Shown: positions 47,194 to 57,123, counted from the first letter of the stretch. The stretch is 64,000 bases of DNA from Ignatzschineria sp. F8392 (GCF_002252045.1 NZ_NEFF01000003.1:236956-300955); one strand, 5' to 3'. Numbers and translations: made by a program. Notes: generated from the letters alone by a model not told the origin.

Positions 47194-47816
47194 GCTATCT
47201 CTCTTCTAACCTCTGGAGGTTTTTCTCTTCATTACAATTGACTTAATTGACTTAATTGACTTATTATCTGCAACATTAACCTTACTCTCTGACCGGTCTG
47301 TTGCTTTATCTATTATTTTTTACAAATGGTAAGGCGCTTAACCTCTTTGCTATTTTTTTTAGCTCAACCAACGTAACCATCTCGAATATATCGATCCATT
47401 ACTCCAATAGACTGACCTAAAATCCACCTCCTTCTCTGCCAAATACTCTTTGAAATCCTCTTCTAAATTCTTTACCAAACCAGCCCGCTTAACCCCAAAA
47501 ACCAATAACCATTACCCATCCTTTATCGGCGATCCTCTATTCAAACGACCAAAAACTCTTAGAAAGCTTTTAGAATTTTTAGAGCTTTTAGAACTTTTAA
47601 AAGATAAGATCCATAAGGAGAACGCCCCTACTTAAAGAGGCGCTCTATTGATCGATTTCAAAGAGATTTTACTGATAGAGCGGATATAACAATTAAGTGC
47701 TAATAGCTAAAAGTACTGGTGGAATAGTTAATTGGGAGAACATGAAAAGATCATGGTAATTTTAGAAAAATTGAATATTTTCCTACTGCCTACAATCTCT
47801 CTTCTCCGACTATTTA
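47194..47816 (-). other. 623-bp intergenic region with a 9-bp tandem array
   Basis: AATTGACTT is repeated three times at 47236-47262, in the upstream region of the DASS gene. Near 47560-47600 diverged TTTTAGAAC-like units recur. A short frame at 47450-47635 has low-complexity composition and no ribosome binding site. No supported gene, RNA or clear terminator was found. Confidence 0.6.
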
Positions 47817-49028
47817 TTAAACTCGTTCAATAATCAAGGCAATACCTTGCCCGACACCGATACACATGGTACAGAGTGCATAACGCCCTTCTCGGCGCTG
47901 TAATTCATTGAGCGCGGCGATCACTAATCGTGCGCCGGAAGCCCCTAAAGGATGACCGAGAGCAATGGCTCCACCATTGGGATTGATACGCGCATCATCA
48001 TCTTTTAAGCCTAATTCTCGAATACAGGCTAATGCTTGGGCAGCAAATGCCTCATTAAGCTCAATAACATCCATTTCTGCTAATGTTAAACCAGATCGTT
48101 TAAGTAGCTTCTTAACGGCGGGAACGGGTCCTATCCCCATCACTGAAGGTTCAACCCCCATGCTCTGCATGCCGACAATACGTGCCTTAGGCGTTAAACC
48201 ATACTGTGCAACTGCCTCATCTGAGGCGATTAGAAGTGCTGCGGCACCATCATTAATCCCAGAGGCATTACCGGCAGTAATAACACCCTCTTTTTTAACG
48301 AAAGGCTTCAGTTTCGCTAATCCCTCTAATGTCGTTGTCGGACGTAAATGCTCATCTTTAGCAACGATAAGATCTTCACCACGTCTTTGAGGAATTTGGA
48401 CCGGTATAATCTCTTCTGCAAGATATCCTGCCGTATCTGCATGAGCTGCCTTCATCTGACTTGCATAAGCAAAAGCATCTTGATCTTCTCGAGAGATCTG
48501 ATAACGTTCTGCAACATTTTCTGCCGTCTCCGGCATCGTTTCCGTACCATAAAGCTGATCTAGCTTTGGATTGATAAAGCGCCAGCCCATTGTGGTATCT
48601 TCCATGATCTGCCTACGACCAAAAGCGCTATCGCTCTTACCAACAACAAAGGGAGAACGTGTCATCGATTCAACCCCACCGGCAATCACCAAATCTGCTT
48701 CTCCTGCTCTAATTGCACGAGCTGCTGAACCAATCGCCTCTAAACTAGAACCACATAATCGATTGACCGTCACCCCAGGTACTTCTTGCGGTAATCCCGC
48801 TAATAATGAAGCCATTCGCGCAACGTTACGATTATCTTCCCCGGCTTGGTTAGCACACCCCAAAATAACATCATCCACTGCTTCCCACTTTACTTGAGGA
48901 TGACGGCTCATCAATTCCGTAATCGGTAACGCCGCTAAATCATCGGCACGAACAGGGGCCAATCCGCCACCATATCGCCCAAATGGGGTACGAATGGCAT
49001 CACAAATATAAGCATTTCTCTCTCTCAT
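47817..49028 (-). CDS. pcaF: 3-oxoadipyl-CoA thiolase
   Basis: 403 aa, the normal length. Nucleophile Cys in TVNRLCGSSLEAIG, then ALGHPLGASGARLV (His) and the C-terminal CTMCIGVGQGIALI (Cys) complete the thiolase triad. The sequence DAIRTPFGRYGG and the PcaF-type body favour beta-ketoadipyl-CoA thiolase over acetyl-CoA acetyltransferase, and so does the context. It splits 3-oxoadipyl-CoA to succinyl-CoA and acetyl-CoA, the last step of the pathway. It follows catJ after an 89-bp gap filled by a tandem array. Confidence 0.93.
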   Translation of the reverse strand: MRERNAYICDAIRTPFGRYGGGLAPVRADDLAALPITELMSRHPQVKWEAVDDVILGCANQAGEDNRNVARMASLLAGLPQEVPGVTVNRLCGSSLEAIGSAARAIRAGEADLVIAGGVESMTRSPFVVGKSDSAFGRRQIMEDTTMGWRFINPKLDQLYGTETMPETAENVAERYQISREDQDAFAYASQMKAAHADTAGYLAEEIIPVQIPQRRGEDLIVAKDEHLRPTTTLEGLAKLKPFVKKEGVITAGNASGINDGAAALLIASDEAVAQYGLTPKARIVGMQSMGVEPSVMGIGPVPAVKKLLKRSGLTLAEMDVIELNEAFAAQALACIRELGLKDDDARINPNGGAIALGHPLGASGARLVIAALNELQRREGRYALCTMCIGVGQGIALIIERV

Positions 49029-49065
49029 CTTCTCTTCTCTCTTCTCTACTCTTCTCTATTTTCTC

Positions 49066-49101
49066 AATGCACTTAATGCACTTAATGCACTTAATGCACT
49101 T
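49066..49101 (+). repeat. 9-bp tandem array, four perfect copies
   Basis: AATGCACTT repeated four times without mismatch between catJ and pcaF. Confidence 0.95.
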
Positions 49102-49117
49102 AAAATAATGCTCTACG

Positions 49118-49789
49118 CTATAAGGCTTTACGCTCAGAAGTTGCATCGATTAAGGGGGCATCAGTGACCGCTTCTAACTCAGGGAAGGTAATTCCCCCGA
49201 AAAGCTCGGTCACATAGAGTTTTTGATCACGTACATCAATCACCGCAAGATCGGTGTAAATTCGATCAACACACCCAATACCGGTTAAGGGATAAGTACA
49301 ATTTTTAACGATCTTAGGCGTTCCATCGCGTGTTGTATGATTCGTCGCAACCCAGACATTTTTCGCACCAATAGCTAAATCCATCGCTCCACCGACAGCA
49401 GGGATTGCACCAGGTTCGCCGGTATGCCAATTTGCAAGATCTCCATTTTCTGCAATTTGAAATGCCCCTAAGACACAGATGTCGATATGACCGCCTCGCA
49501 TCATGGTAAAAGAGTCACCGTGATGGAAGTAACTTCCCCCTGGTAACAAGGTTACTAGCTCTTTTCCGGCATTAATCAGATCAGGATCTTCCTCTCCTGG
49601 TGCCGGTGATGGCCCCATCCCTAATAATCCATTTTCACTATGGAGAAAGATCTCCTTATCATCCCCTAAATAGTTGGCAATTGAGGTTGGAAGACCGATC
49701 CCTAAATTGACATAAGCACCGTCAAAGATATCTTCAGCAACTCTAGCGGCAATCTCATTTCTCGTTAATGGTTTATAGTTTTTTGTCAT
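49118..49789 (-). CDS. catJ: 3-oxoadipate CoA-transferase subunit B
   Basis: 223 aa. YVNLGIGLPTSIANYL and the catalytic Glu in FLHSENGLLGMGPSP are the SENG signature of class I CoA-transferase beta subunits. Pairs with the alpha subunit ending 11 bp before. It transfers CoA from succinyl-CoA to 3-oxoadipate. An SD-like AGGAAGAGAGAG precedes the ATG. Confidence 0.93.
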   Translation of the reverse strand: MTKNYKPLTRNEIAARVAEDIFDGAYVNLGIGLPTSIANYLGDDKEIFLHSENGLLGMGPSPAPGEEDPDLINAGKELVTLLPGGSYFHHGDSFTMMRGGHIDICVLGAFQIAENGDLANWHTGEPGAIPAVGGAMDLAIGAKNVWVATNHTTRDGTPKIVKNCTYPLTGIGCVDRIYTDLAVIDVRDQKLYVTELFGGITFPELEAVTDAPLIDATSERKAL

Positions 49790-49800
49790 CTCTCTCTTCC

Positions 49801-50463
49801 TTATCTAATTTCCACAACATCTGTTACAAATATGCCGGGTGTGACGATACATTCAGGATCTAAGGCGCCTACCTCGACCACTTCATTCACCTGAGCGATA
49901 GTCTCTGCTGCTGCGGCTGCCATAATAGGACCAAAGTTCCGTGCTGTTTTTCGATAGATAAGGTTGCCGTAACGATCTCCCTTATAAGCTTTGATTAAGG
50001 CAAAATCAGCCGTAATGGGATACTCCAAAACATAATTTTTGCCATTGATCTCTCGAGTCTCTTTCCCTTTTGCAAGCTCTGTTCCATAGCCCGTTGGGGT
50101 GAAGATCGCACCAAAGCCCGATCCTGCGGCTTGAATTCTAGCGGCAAGATTACCCTGAGGGACGAGCTCTAATTCAATCTCTCCTGCACGATAGAGGGCA
50201 TCAAAGACATAGGAGTCCGATTGACGAGGAAACGAGCAGATAATCTTTTTAACGCGCTTAGCCTTAAGAAGTGCGGCTAAACCGATATCTCCATTGCCGG
50301 CATTATTATTGATGATAGTAAGATCCGTAGCGCCATGTTCAATCAGCGCATCTATGAGTTCAGCAGGCTGCCCTGCCGTCCCAAATCCGCCAATCATAAC
50401 GGTGGCGCCATCGAATATCTTTCCGATCGCTGCATGAATAGATGGGCTAATTTTATTAATCAT
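49801..50463 (-). CDS. catI: 3-oxoadipate CoA-transferase subunit A
   Basis: 220 aa from ATG 50463 (AAGGAT upstream); a longer frame exists but would be unlike the family. VMIGGFGTAGQPAELIDALI is the GGFG-type glycine motif of alpha subunits and CSFPRQSDSYVF follows. Works with CatJ. The name catI is used because the neighbouring genes are for catechol; pcaI would be equivalent. Confidence 0.92.
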   Translation of the reverse strand: MINKISPSIHAAIGKIFDGATVMIGGFGTAGQPAELIDALIEHGATDLTIINNNAGNGDIGLAALLKAKRVKKIICSFPRQSDSYVFDALYRAGEIELELVPQGNLAARIQAAGSGFGAIFTPTGYGTELAKGKETREINGKNYVLEYPITADFALIKAYKGDRYGNLIYRKTARNFGPIMAAAAAETIAQVNEVVEVGALDPECIVTPGIFVTDVVEIR

Positions 50464-50820
50464 ATTGATCCTTTTGTAATATCCCTTTGTAAAAATATAT
50501 GTTGTGATGGTAGGTGGTGATAAATATTGCCTTTCTCCCCTGCCACTCTCTTGTTGCCACTTCTCTTCCAGCATCTTCCCTTAAAGCTCAATCTCTAAAC
50601 TCTTCTTGAGAAAATAGAGCGCAAAAAAGGGGATTCCAATCACCTTAAAGTGTTGAATTTATTAAAATTCTTTCATTGTGCTAGTTTTTATTCTTCAACT
50701 ACGGCTTATAGCATCTCTCTGATTTTTTATCGCTCTTTTATGATTCTTTTATGGTTCTTTTTTATTATTCTTATTTTATTGTTGTTACATCTATTATGGC
50801 GATAGATCATAGAGAGATGA

Positions 50821-50872
50821 AAAGAGATAGAGCCAAACTCCATAATAAAGAGCTCGACTCTATCTCTCTTTC
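50821..50872 (-). terminator. Probable terminator of catA
   Basis: On the minus strand AGAGATAGAG and CTCTATCTCT pair across a ~27-nt loop, then TTTTC. This would make catA separable from catIJ-pcaF. 50464-50820 holds no gene. Confidence 0.55.
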
Positions 50873-50962
50873 TGTGAGGCTATGGAGAATCCTCACTGAA
50901 ATAGCGATGCATCCTCCTTAAAATGATTCTATAGAAAAGATGCACCTCTAATAACGCCCTTT

Positions 50963-51898
50963 TTAGAGTGCCGCTCTTGCACGTGAGCTACGCACTTCCT
51001 GATCACTATCTGCTGCTTTCGTTAATGAAAAATCAAAGACTAACTCTTTATAAGGACCTTTCATTTTAGCGGCTGCAATCTTCTCTGGATCGTTTACTTC
51101 CACAGCATCAACAATCAGCTCATCACGCGTTGCGTAAGCAAAATCATCATGACAGAACGGATCATCGCTTAAGTTAATTTGTGTTGTTAAATGGCGATAA
51201 CCTGGTGCATGAACAAAGAAATGGATATGTGCAGGTCTAGATCCATGACGACCTAAAAGTGTTAAGAGCTGCTCTGTTGGATTTCCTGGTGGAACAGAGT
51301 ATCCGCTCGGAACGATACTACGCGCAGTATATTGACCATTGTCGGTCTTAATTGTGCGACGCATATTGAAATCTGATTGGCTCTGATCGAAGAAAGAGTA
51401 ATTTCCTTTACTATTACAGTGCCATACTTCTACCGTTGCGTTAGGAATCACTTCTCCTGTTACGGCATCAACCACCTTTCCTGAAAGATGCATCAAATCA
51501 CTCTCGGTATCAGTTCCATCATCAAGTTGCGCTTCCCCTTCAACAACTGGAGCGCCGGCAACATAGAGCGGCCCTTCAATCGTTCTCGGTGTTGCGCCAT
51601 CTTTTGCTAATCCCGCTTTCTCATCAAGCTCATCTTCACGTACATCGAGGATATGTTCTAAGCCTAAGCCTGCAACTAAGAGTGCTGTCTCATGCGCTTG
51701 ACCTAAGCGAAGAAGATAATTGGCACCATGCCAAAACTCATCTACCGTAATATCAAGATCATCAATCGCTTTACAGAGATCTGATAAAAGACGATGAACA
51801 ATCTCCTTAACGCGTGGATTCCCCTCATCTGAATCGTAACCTGCAGCTGTACGTAAAAAACCTTCTAAAAACTCTGGACTAGAAATCTTTGTTTTCAT
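50963..51898 (-). CDS. catA: Catechol 1,2-dioxygenase
   Basis: 311 aa. ATG at 51898 follows TAGGAGAATAAAG; an open extension of 38 codons upstream is not family-like. An N-terminal helical dimerisation domain, then EGPLYVAGAP (first Tyr ligand), YTARSIVPSGYSVP (second Tyr) and RPAHIHFFVHAPGY (two His) supply the Fe(III) ligands. It is an intradiol dioxygenase that opens catechol to cis,cis-muconate. Central enzyme of the island. Confidence 0.95.
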   Translation of the reverse strand: MKTKISSPEFLEGFLRTAAGYDSDEGNPRVKEIVHRLLSDLCKAIDDLDITVDEFWHGANYLLRLGQAHETALLVAGLGLEHILDVREDELDEKAGLAKDGATPRTIEGPLYVAGAPVVEGEAQLDDGTDTESDLMHLSGKVVDAVTGEVIPNATVEVWHCNSKGNYSFFDQSQSDFNMRRTIKTDNGQYTARSIVPSGYSVPPGNPTEQLLTLLGRHGSRPAHIHFFVHAPGYRHLTTQINLSDDPFCHDDFAYATRDELIVDAVEVNDPEKIAAAKMKGPYKELVFDFSLTKAADSDQEVRSSRARAAL

Positions 51899-52216
51899 CT
51901 TTATTCTCCTAACTTTGGTGTTTACCATTTTTATATCTATTCGACTCTTAAGGTCGATCGTTTCTGCAAGCTTAATTGAGTCATCTCTTTTATCTTTTTG
52001 CTTTAATATCAATTATTCGATATCAATTGTTCAATTATTAATTGTTCAATATTAATAGTGTGATCTCTCTTAAGCTCTACGCTCAATCGCTCTGCAGCCA
52101 ATCTTAATGGCATTCAATTCGCCACAGAACGTTAAACTTCTTTCAATAATGCTTCTCTCAATAACTTATTGGAATCAATTATCGACTCCTCTTACTGCTA
52201 CTTGCAGTAGCGTCAG

Positions 52217-52507
52217 CTAGCGATCATCCTCACGAATCGAAGAGGGGTGACGGCAAAGCGCCTCAACCGAAATCTCCATATAGGGATAGAGTGGTAAGCC
52301 AGTTAATAATGTATGAAGCTCTTCATTACTCTCAACATCAAAGATGCTCACATTGGCATATTGACCCGCTACACGCCAGATATGACGCCACTTGCCGGAG
52401 CGTTGTAACTCTTGCGAATAGGCTTTCTCCGTCGCTAAAATCTCTGCTCGGCGATCAGGGTCCATTGACTCTGGAATATTGACAATCATCTCAACTTTAA
52501 ACAGCAT
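52217..52507 (-). CDS. catC: Muconolactone delta-isomerase
   Basis: 96 aa, exactly the family size. LFKVEMIVNIPESMDP at the N-terminus, WRVAGQYANVSIFDV, and LPLYPYMEISVEAL with the conserved tail CRHPSSI identify CatC. It converts muconolactone to 3-oxoadipate enol-lactone. A 318-bp gap before catA (51899-52216) holds TTCAATTATTAATTGTTCAA-type direct repeats but no gene. Confidence 0.95.
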   Translation of the reverse strand: MLFKVEMIVNIPESMDPDRRAEILATEKAYSQELQRSGKWRHIWRVAGQYANVSIFDVESNEELHTLLTGLPLYPYMEISVEALCRHPSSIREDDR

Positions 52508-52591
52508 GACTTCTCCTTCTGATTAACTGCTCGATCGATATAATCTTGATCTCTATAAACTTGATTTATCTAGATCTACCTGAACCGATAT

Positions 52592-52633
52592 GGTTCTCTA
52601 CTTTCGGTTCTCCACTTTCGGTTTTCTATTTTT
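52592..52633 (+). repeat. 14-bp tandem array, three copies
   Basis: GGTTCTCTACTTTC, GGTTCTCCACTTTC and GGTTTTCTATTTTT lie between catB and catC. Confidence 0.85.
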
Positions 52634-52706
52634 TAAATTTTTACTTCATCTCATTATGAGAATATTTCACGATCTCGTAGATTCTCTCCCTCAGATCATG
52701 AATCAT

Positions 52707-53855
52707 TTACGATTTGCGGCGATAGAACTTCATCTTATCCTCATCAAGCTCAAGCCCCAATCCCGGCTTATCGGCCACTTCAACCCCATAATCACGGTAT
52801 TGAAGCGGTTCGACGACAATATCATCTTTGAGGAGAAGAGGGCTGAAGAGCTCCGTTCCCCACTCAAGTCTCGGCAATGTTGAATAGGCTTGAATAGCGG
52901 CGCTTGTTGCGATCGATCCCTCTAACATCGTTCCACCATAGAGGCCAATCCCCGCAGCTTGAGCCACTTCTGCTAATGCTAAAACTCCAAGCATCCCCCC
53001 AGATTTTGCGGTCTTTAGAGCAAATGCTCTTGCGCCGGCAATCTTAGCGATATTGAAGCCCTCATAAGGAAGCCCGACCGATTCATCTGCTAAGATAGGA
53101 ATATTAAAGCGCTCACTTAAACTCGCCTGGGCGGCAATCTCATGTTGAGCTAAAGGTTGCTCAACAAGATCGATACCGGCATCTTGTAGTAGTTGCATCC
53201 CCACTATTGCTTCCGCCTCGCTCCAAGCTTGATTCACATCAACAGTGACCATACTCTCTTCCCCTAGCGCCTCTTTAATAGCGATCACATGGGCAACATC
53301 CTCTTTCACAGGCCGACGACCAATCTTTAATTTGAAATCTTTATGGCGTCCAGAAGCGATCATCTCTTTCGCTTCAATAATATCTTTCTCTGTATCACCA
53401 CTTGCTAATACCCATAAAACAGAGAGATGATCTTGAACTTTTCCACCTAAAAGCGTTGAGATCGGAACATTCAGAATCTTCCCTTGAATATCAAAAAGAG
53501 CGGTTTCAACAGCATTTTTAGCAAAGTAATTGCCACGAATATTTTGCGCCATTCGCACCTTTAATGCTTTGATAGAAGCGATCGATTGCCCAATCAGAAG
53601 AGGGGCGATATATTGATCGATCGTCAATTGCATCCCTTCAGGACTCTCAGGGCCATAACTAAGCCCTCCAATTGTAGCGGCTTCTCCTAATCCCAATACG
53701 CCCCCTTCTGTATAGATTTTTACAATCACAGAACTTTGGGTTGTCATCGTTGTCATCGAGAGTTGATGCCCACGAATGGTAGGAAGATCGACAATCAATG
53801 TCTCAATCTTAGCGATACGATCTGTCAATAATGTTTGATTTGCTAAAAGGGTCAT
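52707..53855 (-). CDS. catB: Muconate cycloisomerase
   Basis: 382 aa. Enolase-superfamily fold with catalytic KxK in DFKLKIGRRP, metal ligands Asp in VTVDVNQAW, Glu in DLVEQPL and Asp/Glu in ILADESVG, and the opposite Lys in FALKTAKSGG. It lactonises cis,cis-muconate to muconolactone. GGAATAGAGA precedes the ATG. It is upstream of catC in the direction of transcription. Confidence 0.95.
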   Translation of the reverse strand: MTLLANQTLLTDRIAKIETLIVDLPTIRGHQLSMTTMTTQSSVIVKIYTEGGVLGLGEAATIGGLSYGPESPEGMQLTIDQYIAPLLIGQSIASIKALKVRMAQNIRGNYFAKNAVETALFDIQGKILNVPISTLLGGKVQDHLSVLWVLASGDTEKDIIEAKEMIASGRHKDFKLKIGRRPVKEDVAHVIAIKEALGEESMVTVDVNQAWSEAEAIVGMQLLQDAGIDLVEQPLAQHEIAAQASLSERFNIPILADESVGLPYEGFNIAKIAGARAFALKTAKSGGMLGVLALAEVAQAAGIGLYGGTMLEGSIATSAAIQAYSTLPRLEWGTELFSPLLLKDDIVVEPLQYRDYGVEVADKPGLGLELDEDKMKFYRRKS

Positions 53856-53910
53856 TCTCTATTCCTTATATCTCGGTACTCTATTGAGAAGCTATCACAG
53901 CCTCTCCTGG

Positions 53911-53954
53911 TAGTAACTTCATAGTAGCTTCATAGTGGCTTCATAACGACTTCA
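53911..53954 (+). repeat. 11-bp tandem array, four copies
   Basis: TAGTAACTTCA, TAGTAGCTTCA, TAGTGGCTTCA and TAACGACTTCA lie between pcaD and catB; further diverged units follow to about 53995. Confidence 0.85.
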
Positions 53955-54013
53955 AATAATAGCTACAGATGATGGCTCTAGATGATAACTCTAGATAATA
54001 TGGTGTAATGACA

Positions 54014-54814
54014 CTATTTCGCCATTAACCACTCTGCCAAGATTTGATTAAATGCTTCTGGTGCCTCGACCGAAGGGACATGACCAACAGCTAATACTTT
54101 AAGTGCTCTATCCCCCATCAGATCGGCTAATTGCTCCATATTGCTAAGCGCCATCGCCTTATCTTCACTCCCTGCAAGACAGAGAACCGGCACTGATTGA
54201 TCACGGTTCGGAAGACGATCGGTCGCACTCCAAGCACCTAATGCCTCACATAACTGAGCGTAACCTTCATTACTTGTTGCCGCTAATGAGCGCTTCCAAT
54301 CCTCAACCTCTTCGATGGCACTCTCTAGATAATCAGAAGCGAACCAGCGAGGGACAATTGTTGGTGCCATCTCAGCTAAACCGATCTGACGAACATCTGC
54401 CGCACGGCTCTCCCAAGCAGAAGCTTCACCAATTTTGTGGCTGCTATTGGTAATCATTAAACTTTTCAGACGCTCTGGCGCTAAAAGAAGAATCTCTTGA
54501 CCAATCGCACCACCGATAGAGGTTCCTACATAATGAAAGCGCTGATAGCCTAACTGATCTGCTAATCCCAACACCATCTCTGCTAATGACTCAATTCGCC
54601 ACTGCTCATCCTCGCTCGGTGCGGGGCTATTCCCATGTCCAGGGAGATCGATCGCTAAAAGATCATATTGCGATTCAAAAGCGGCGATCGTTTCATCCCA
54701 AACATGTCGATTCATCCCCAAAGGATGTAAGAATACGATGAGGTCACGAGGGGATTCCCCCGCCACATAGAGATAATTGATCTTTTCGTTATATCGCTGC
54801 TCTTGATGCTTCAC
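54014..54814 (-). CDS. pcaD: 3-oxoadipate enol-lactonase
   Basis: 266 aa from GTG 54814, which has AAGGAG nine bases upstream and gives the usual length; a TTG start at 54874 has no such site. Alpha/beta hydrolase with oxyanion FLHPLGMNRHVW, nucleophile elbow VGTSIGGAIGQ (Ser), Asp in CLAGSEDKA and the final His in VGHVPSVEAPEAF. It hydrolyses enol-lactone to 3-oxoadipate. First gene of the leftward cat unit, divergent from two IclR regulators. Confidence 0.92.
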   Translation of the reverse strand: MKHQEQRYNEKINYLYVAGESPRDLIVFLHPLGMNRHVWDETIAAFESQYDLLAIDLPGHGNSPAPSEDEQWRIESLAEMVLGLADQLGYQRFHYVGTSIGGAIGQEILLLAPERLKSLMITNSSHKIGEASAWESRAADVRQIGLAEMAPTIVPRWFASDYLESAIEEVEDWKRSLAATSNEGYAQLCEALGAWSATDRLPNRDQSVPVLCLAGSEDKAMALSNMEQLADLMGDRALKVLAVGHVPSVEAPEAFNQILAEWLMAK

Positions 54815-55162
54815 TGCTTCCTCTCCTTGATGCTGTTGATACTTCTCTTTTATATCACTCAATCTATCCCTCAACCTATCACTCGGTGATGAATTAATCT
54901 CTTGAGTGATTATCTCTTATATAGTTTTATGATTTTTTTTAAACGATTCTTTTACACGACTCTTTTAAGAGATTTTTTTGAATGCTGAGATCTTAAAGAT
55001 GCTTGAAATCTCGACTCTTAACCTACTCAGCGCTCCATGTTCGCCTGTCGAACCAGGACTCCATTGATCGCCCACAACTTATTAATCTCATACCCCACTA
55101 GGATTGTCAAATCTTTAATACTTTTATGAATCAGATCTTCTACATAGAAAAAAATTATCGTC

Positions 55163-55168
55163 TATAAT
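55163..55168 (+). promoter_or_regulatory. Candidate -10 element of the first IclR gene
   Basis: Perfect TATAAT 54 bp before the GTG start; no good -35 at 17 bp, as is common for activated promoters. The shared region 54815-55222 would hold operators for both directions. Confidence 0.4.
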
Positions 55169-55222
55169 GTGTAAAAATTTATCGAGGATTGCCCTTTTTT
55201 TAGAAAACCGGATAGGAACAAA

Positions 55223-56041
55223 GTGACGGAAAAGATGCAGAATAACTATATGGAAGAGCTCTCTCCCCTTTTAGAGCAATATGCAGAAGACCCTGACTTC
55301 ATCACCGCTTTTGCCCGGGGACTTGTGATATTCCAAGTTCTCTCTAACAGTAAACGTCCTCAATCAATATCCGATATTGCCAAAATCACCGGTTTTCCAC
55401 GCGCAACGGTAAGACGCGGACTCTATACACTGGTGAAACTCGGTTATGTGAGCCAAAATGATCGGGAATATACCTTAACGTCAAAGATCTTAACGCTCTC
55501 TCACAGCTTTATCTCTTCCCAATCACTTCCCAATGCCGCGCAGCCAATCCTCGAGAATATTACCAAAGAGGTTGATGAAGCCTCCTCAATGGCAGTTTTA
55601 GCGCAGAGCAATATTGTCTATATCGCCCGCTCGTCAGAAAATACGCAGCGGATCATGTCAAATACTTTAGCAATTGGCAGTCAGTTACCCGCCTGTTGTA
55701 CCTCAATGGGACGCGTTCTCTTAGCTGCCGAACCTAAAGAGAGACAGATCGAACTATTAGCTCAGCATCAGCTAAAGATCTATACCCCCAATACGATTCA
55801 TACAGAAGAGGATCTTTTAACGGAATTGGAGAAGATCAAAGAGCAAGGATATGCCATAATTGATCAAGAGTTAGAGATTGGCTTACGCTCTATTGCCGTA
55901 CCGGTCTACGATAAATCAGGAGCAATTATTGCGGCAATCAATATTAGTACCCATGCGATGCGAAATTCTGTTGAGGATATGATCAATAAATTTCTACCGG
56001 TACTACAACGATCAGCACAACTCCTTCGAACCTTTTTATAG
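55223..56041 (+). CDS. IclR-family regulator, first tandem copy
   Basis: 272 aa. GTG start after GGATAGGAAC. N-terminal winged helix with SISDIAKITGFPRATVRRGL, and a C-terminal effector domain (SMAVLAQSNIVYIARS, CCTSMGRVLLAAEP, GYAIIDQELEIGLRSIAVPV). This is PcaR/PobR-type IclR. In many soil bacteria IclR proteins of this group activate protocatechuate or beta-ketoadipate genes, whereas cat genes are usually under LysR control. It is divergent from pcaD. Confidence 0.93.
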   Translation: MTEKMQNNYMEELSPLLEQYAEDPDFITAFARGLVIFQVLSNSKRPQSISDIAKITGFPRATVRRGLYTLVKLGYVSQNDREYTLTSKILTLSHSFISSQSLPNAAQPILENITKEVDEASSMAVLAQSNIVYIARSSENTQRIMSNTLAIGSQLPACCTSMGRVLLAAEPKERQIELLAQHQLKIYTPNTIHTEEDLLTELEKIKEQGYAIIDQELEIGLRSIAVPVYDKSGAIIAAINISTHAMRNSVEDMINKFLPVLQRSAQLLRTFL

Positions 56042-56172
56042 AACTTTTCATAATGCTTCTTATGGGAGATTTCTAAAGAGAGATCACTTAATAAGGGCTA
56101 TACTGATAGGGAATATAGATCTTTAGATACTCAAGCGTGAGAATCTCCGATCAAGCGATATTCCCCACCACC

Positions 56173-56994
56173 ATGGATAAAATGCTTATGCAGAAAGAAT
56201 CAATAGAAGAATATGGAAAAACATTGGAGAAACATGCAGATAATGCAGACTTTCTAAGCTCCTTTGCCAGAGGCTTGATGATCTTTGAGGTTCTCTCAAC
56301 GAGCAAACGAGCACAAACGATCTCCGATATTGCCAAAGAGACAGGCTTCCCACGCGCAACGGTTCGCCGAGGGCTCTTCACCTTAGTCGAGTTAGGCTAT
56401 GTCCTACAAGATGACCGCTATTATGAGCTCTCCCCTAAGGTGCTGATGATTGCACATGATTATATCAACTCACAAACACTATCAACCACGGCACAGCCGA
56501 TCTTAGAGAATCTCACAAGAGAGCTTAATGAGACGGCTACGATGGGAGTATTAGTCAAAGATGAGGTGATCTATATCGCCCGCTCATCAGATAATCGACA
56601 AAAAATCATGTCCAATACCTTAACGATCGGAAGCCATCTACCGGCATACTGCTCTTCGATCGGTCGTGTTCTGCTCGCAGCTGAGTCTAAAGAGCGGCAG
56701 ATCGAAATCTTGGCACAATCTAATCTAATTCCTTATACCGATCGCACCATCTATGACCGAGACCAACTTCTCGAAGAGCTCGAAAAGGTGCATAGAGAGG
56801 GATATTCCATTATTGATCAGGAGTTAGAGGTAGGCTTGCGCTCAATCTCCGTTCCGGTCTTTGATCGAAGTGGCAAAGTGATCGCTTCCATCAGCATTAG
56901 TGCTTTAACGCTCAAATATAGTATCGATGAGTTAATTAGCAAATGTCTTCCTGCGCTCCAAAAAGCGGCGGCAATTTTAACGACCTTTATCTAA
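56173..56994 (+). CDS. IclR-family regulator, second tandem copy
   Basis: 273 aa. ATG at 56173 is chosen to match the start of the neighbouring paralogue (MDKMLMQKESIEEYG); an in-frame GTG at 56137 is possible and neither has a good ribosome binding site. The two proteins align throughout (DIAKETGFPRATVRRGLFTL, YIARSSDNRQKIMSNTL, EGYSIIDQELEVGLRSISVP), showing a local gene duplication. The copies may respond to different intermediates, such as muconate and 3-oxoadipate; that is inference. Confidence 0.9.
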   Translation: MDKMLMQKESIEEYGKTLEKHADNADFLSSFARGLMIFEVLSTSKRAQTISDIAKETGFPRATVRRGLFTLVELGYVLQDDRYYELSPKVLMIAHDYINSQTLSTTAQPILENLTRELNETATMGVLVKDEVIYIARSSDNRQKIMSNTLTIGSHLPAYCSSIGRVLLAAESKERQIEILAQSNLIPYTDRTIYDRDQLLEELEKVHREGYSIIDQELEVGLRSISVPVFDRSGKVIASISISALTLKYSIDELISKCLPALQKAAAILTTFI

Positions 56995-57123
56995 TACTTA
57001 TTCTAATGTCTATCTAATAGGGATCACTCTTAAGTATAAAAGTCTCTTACAGACCATTTTTCCGGCTTTCTCCCTATTTTAAATAGACATATAGACATAT
57101 ATAGATGCATATAGACAATATAG

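Noticed and set aside
47450..47635. 61-aa plus-strand frame
   Set aside because: Low-complexity Leu/Lys composition, made of repeats, no start signal.
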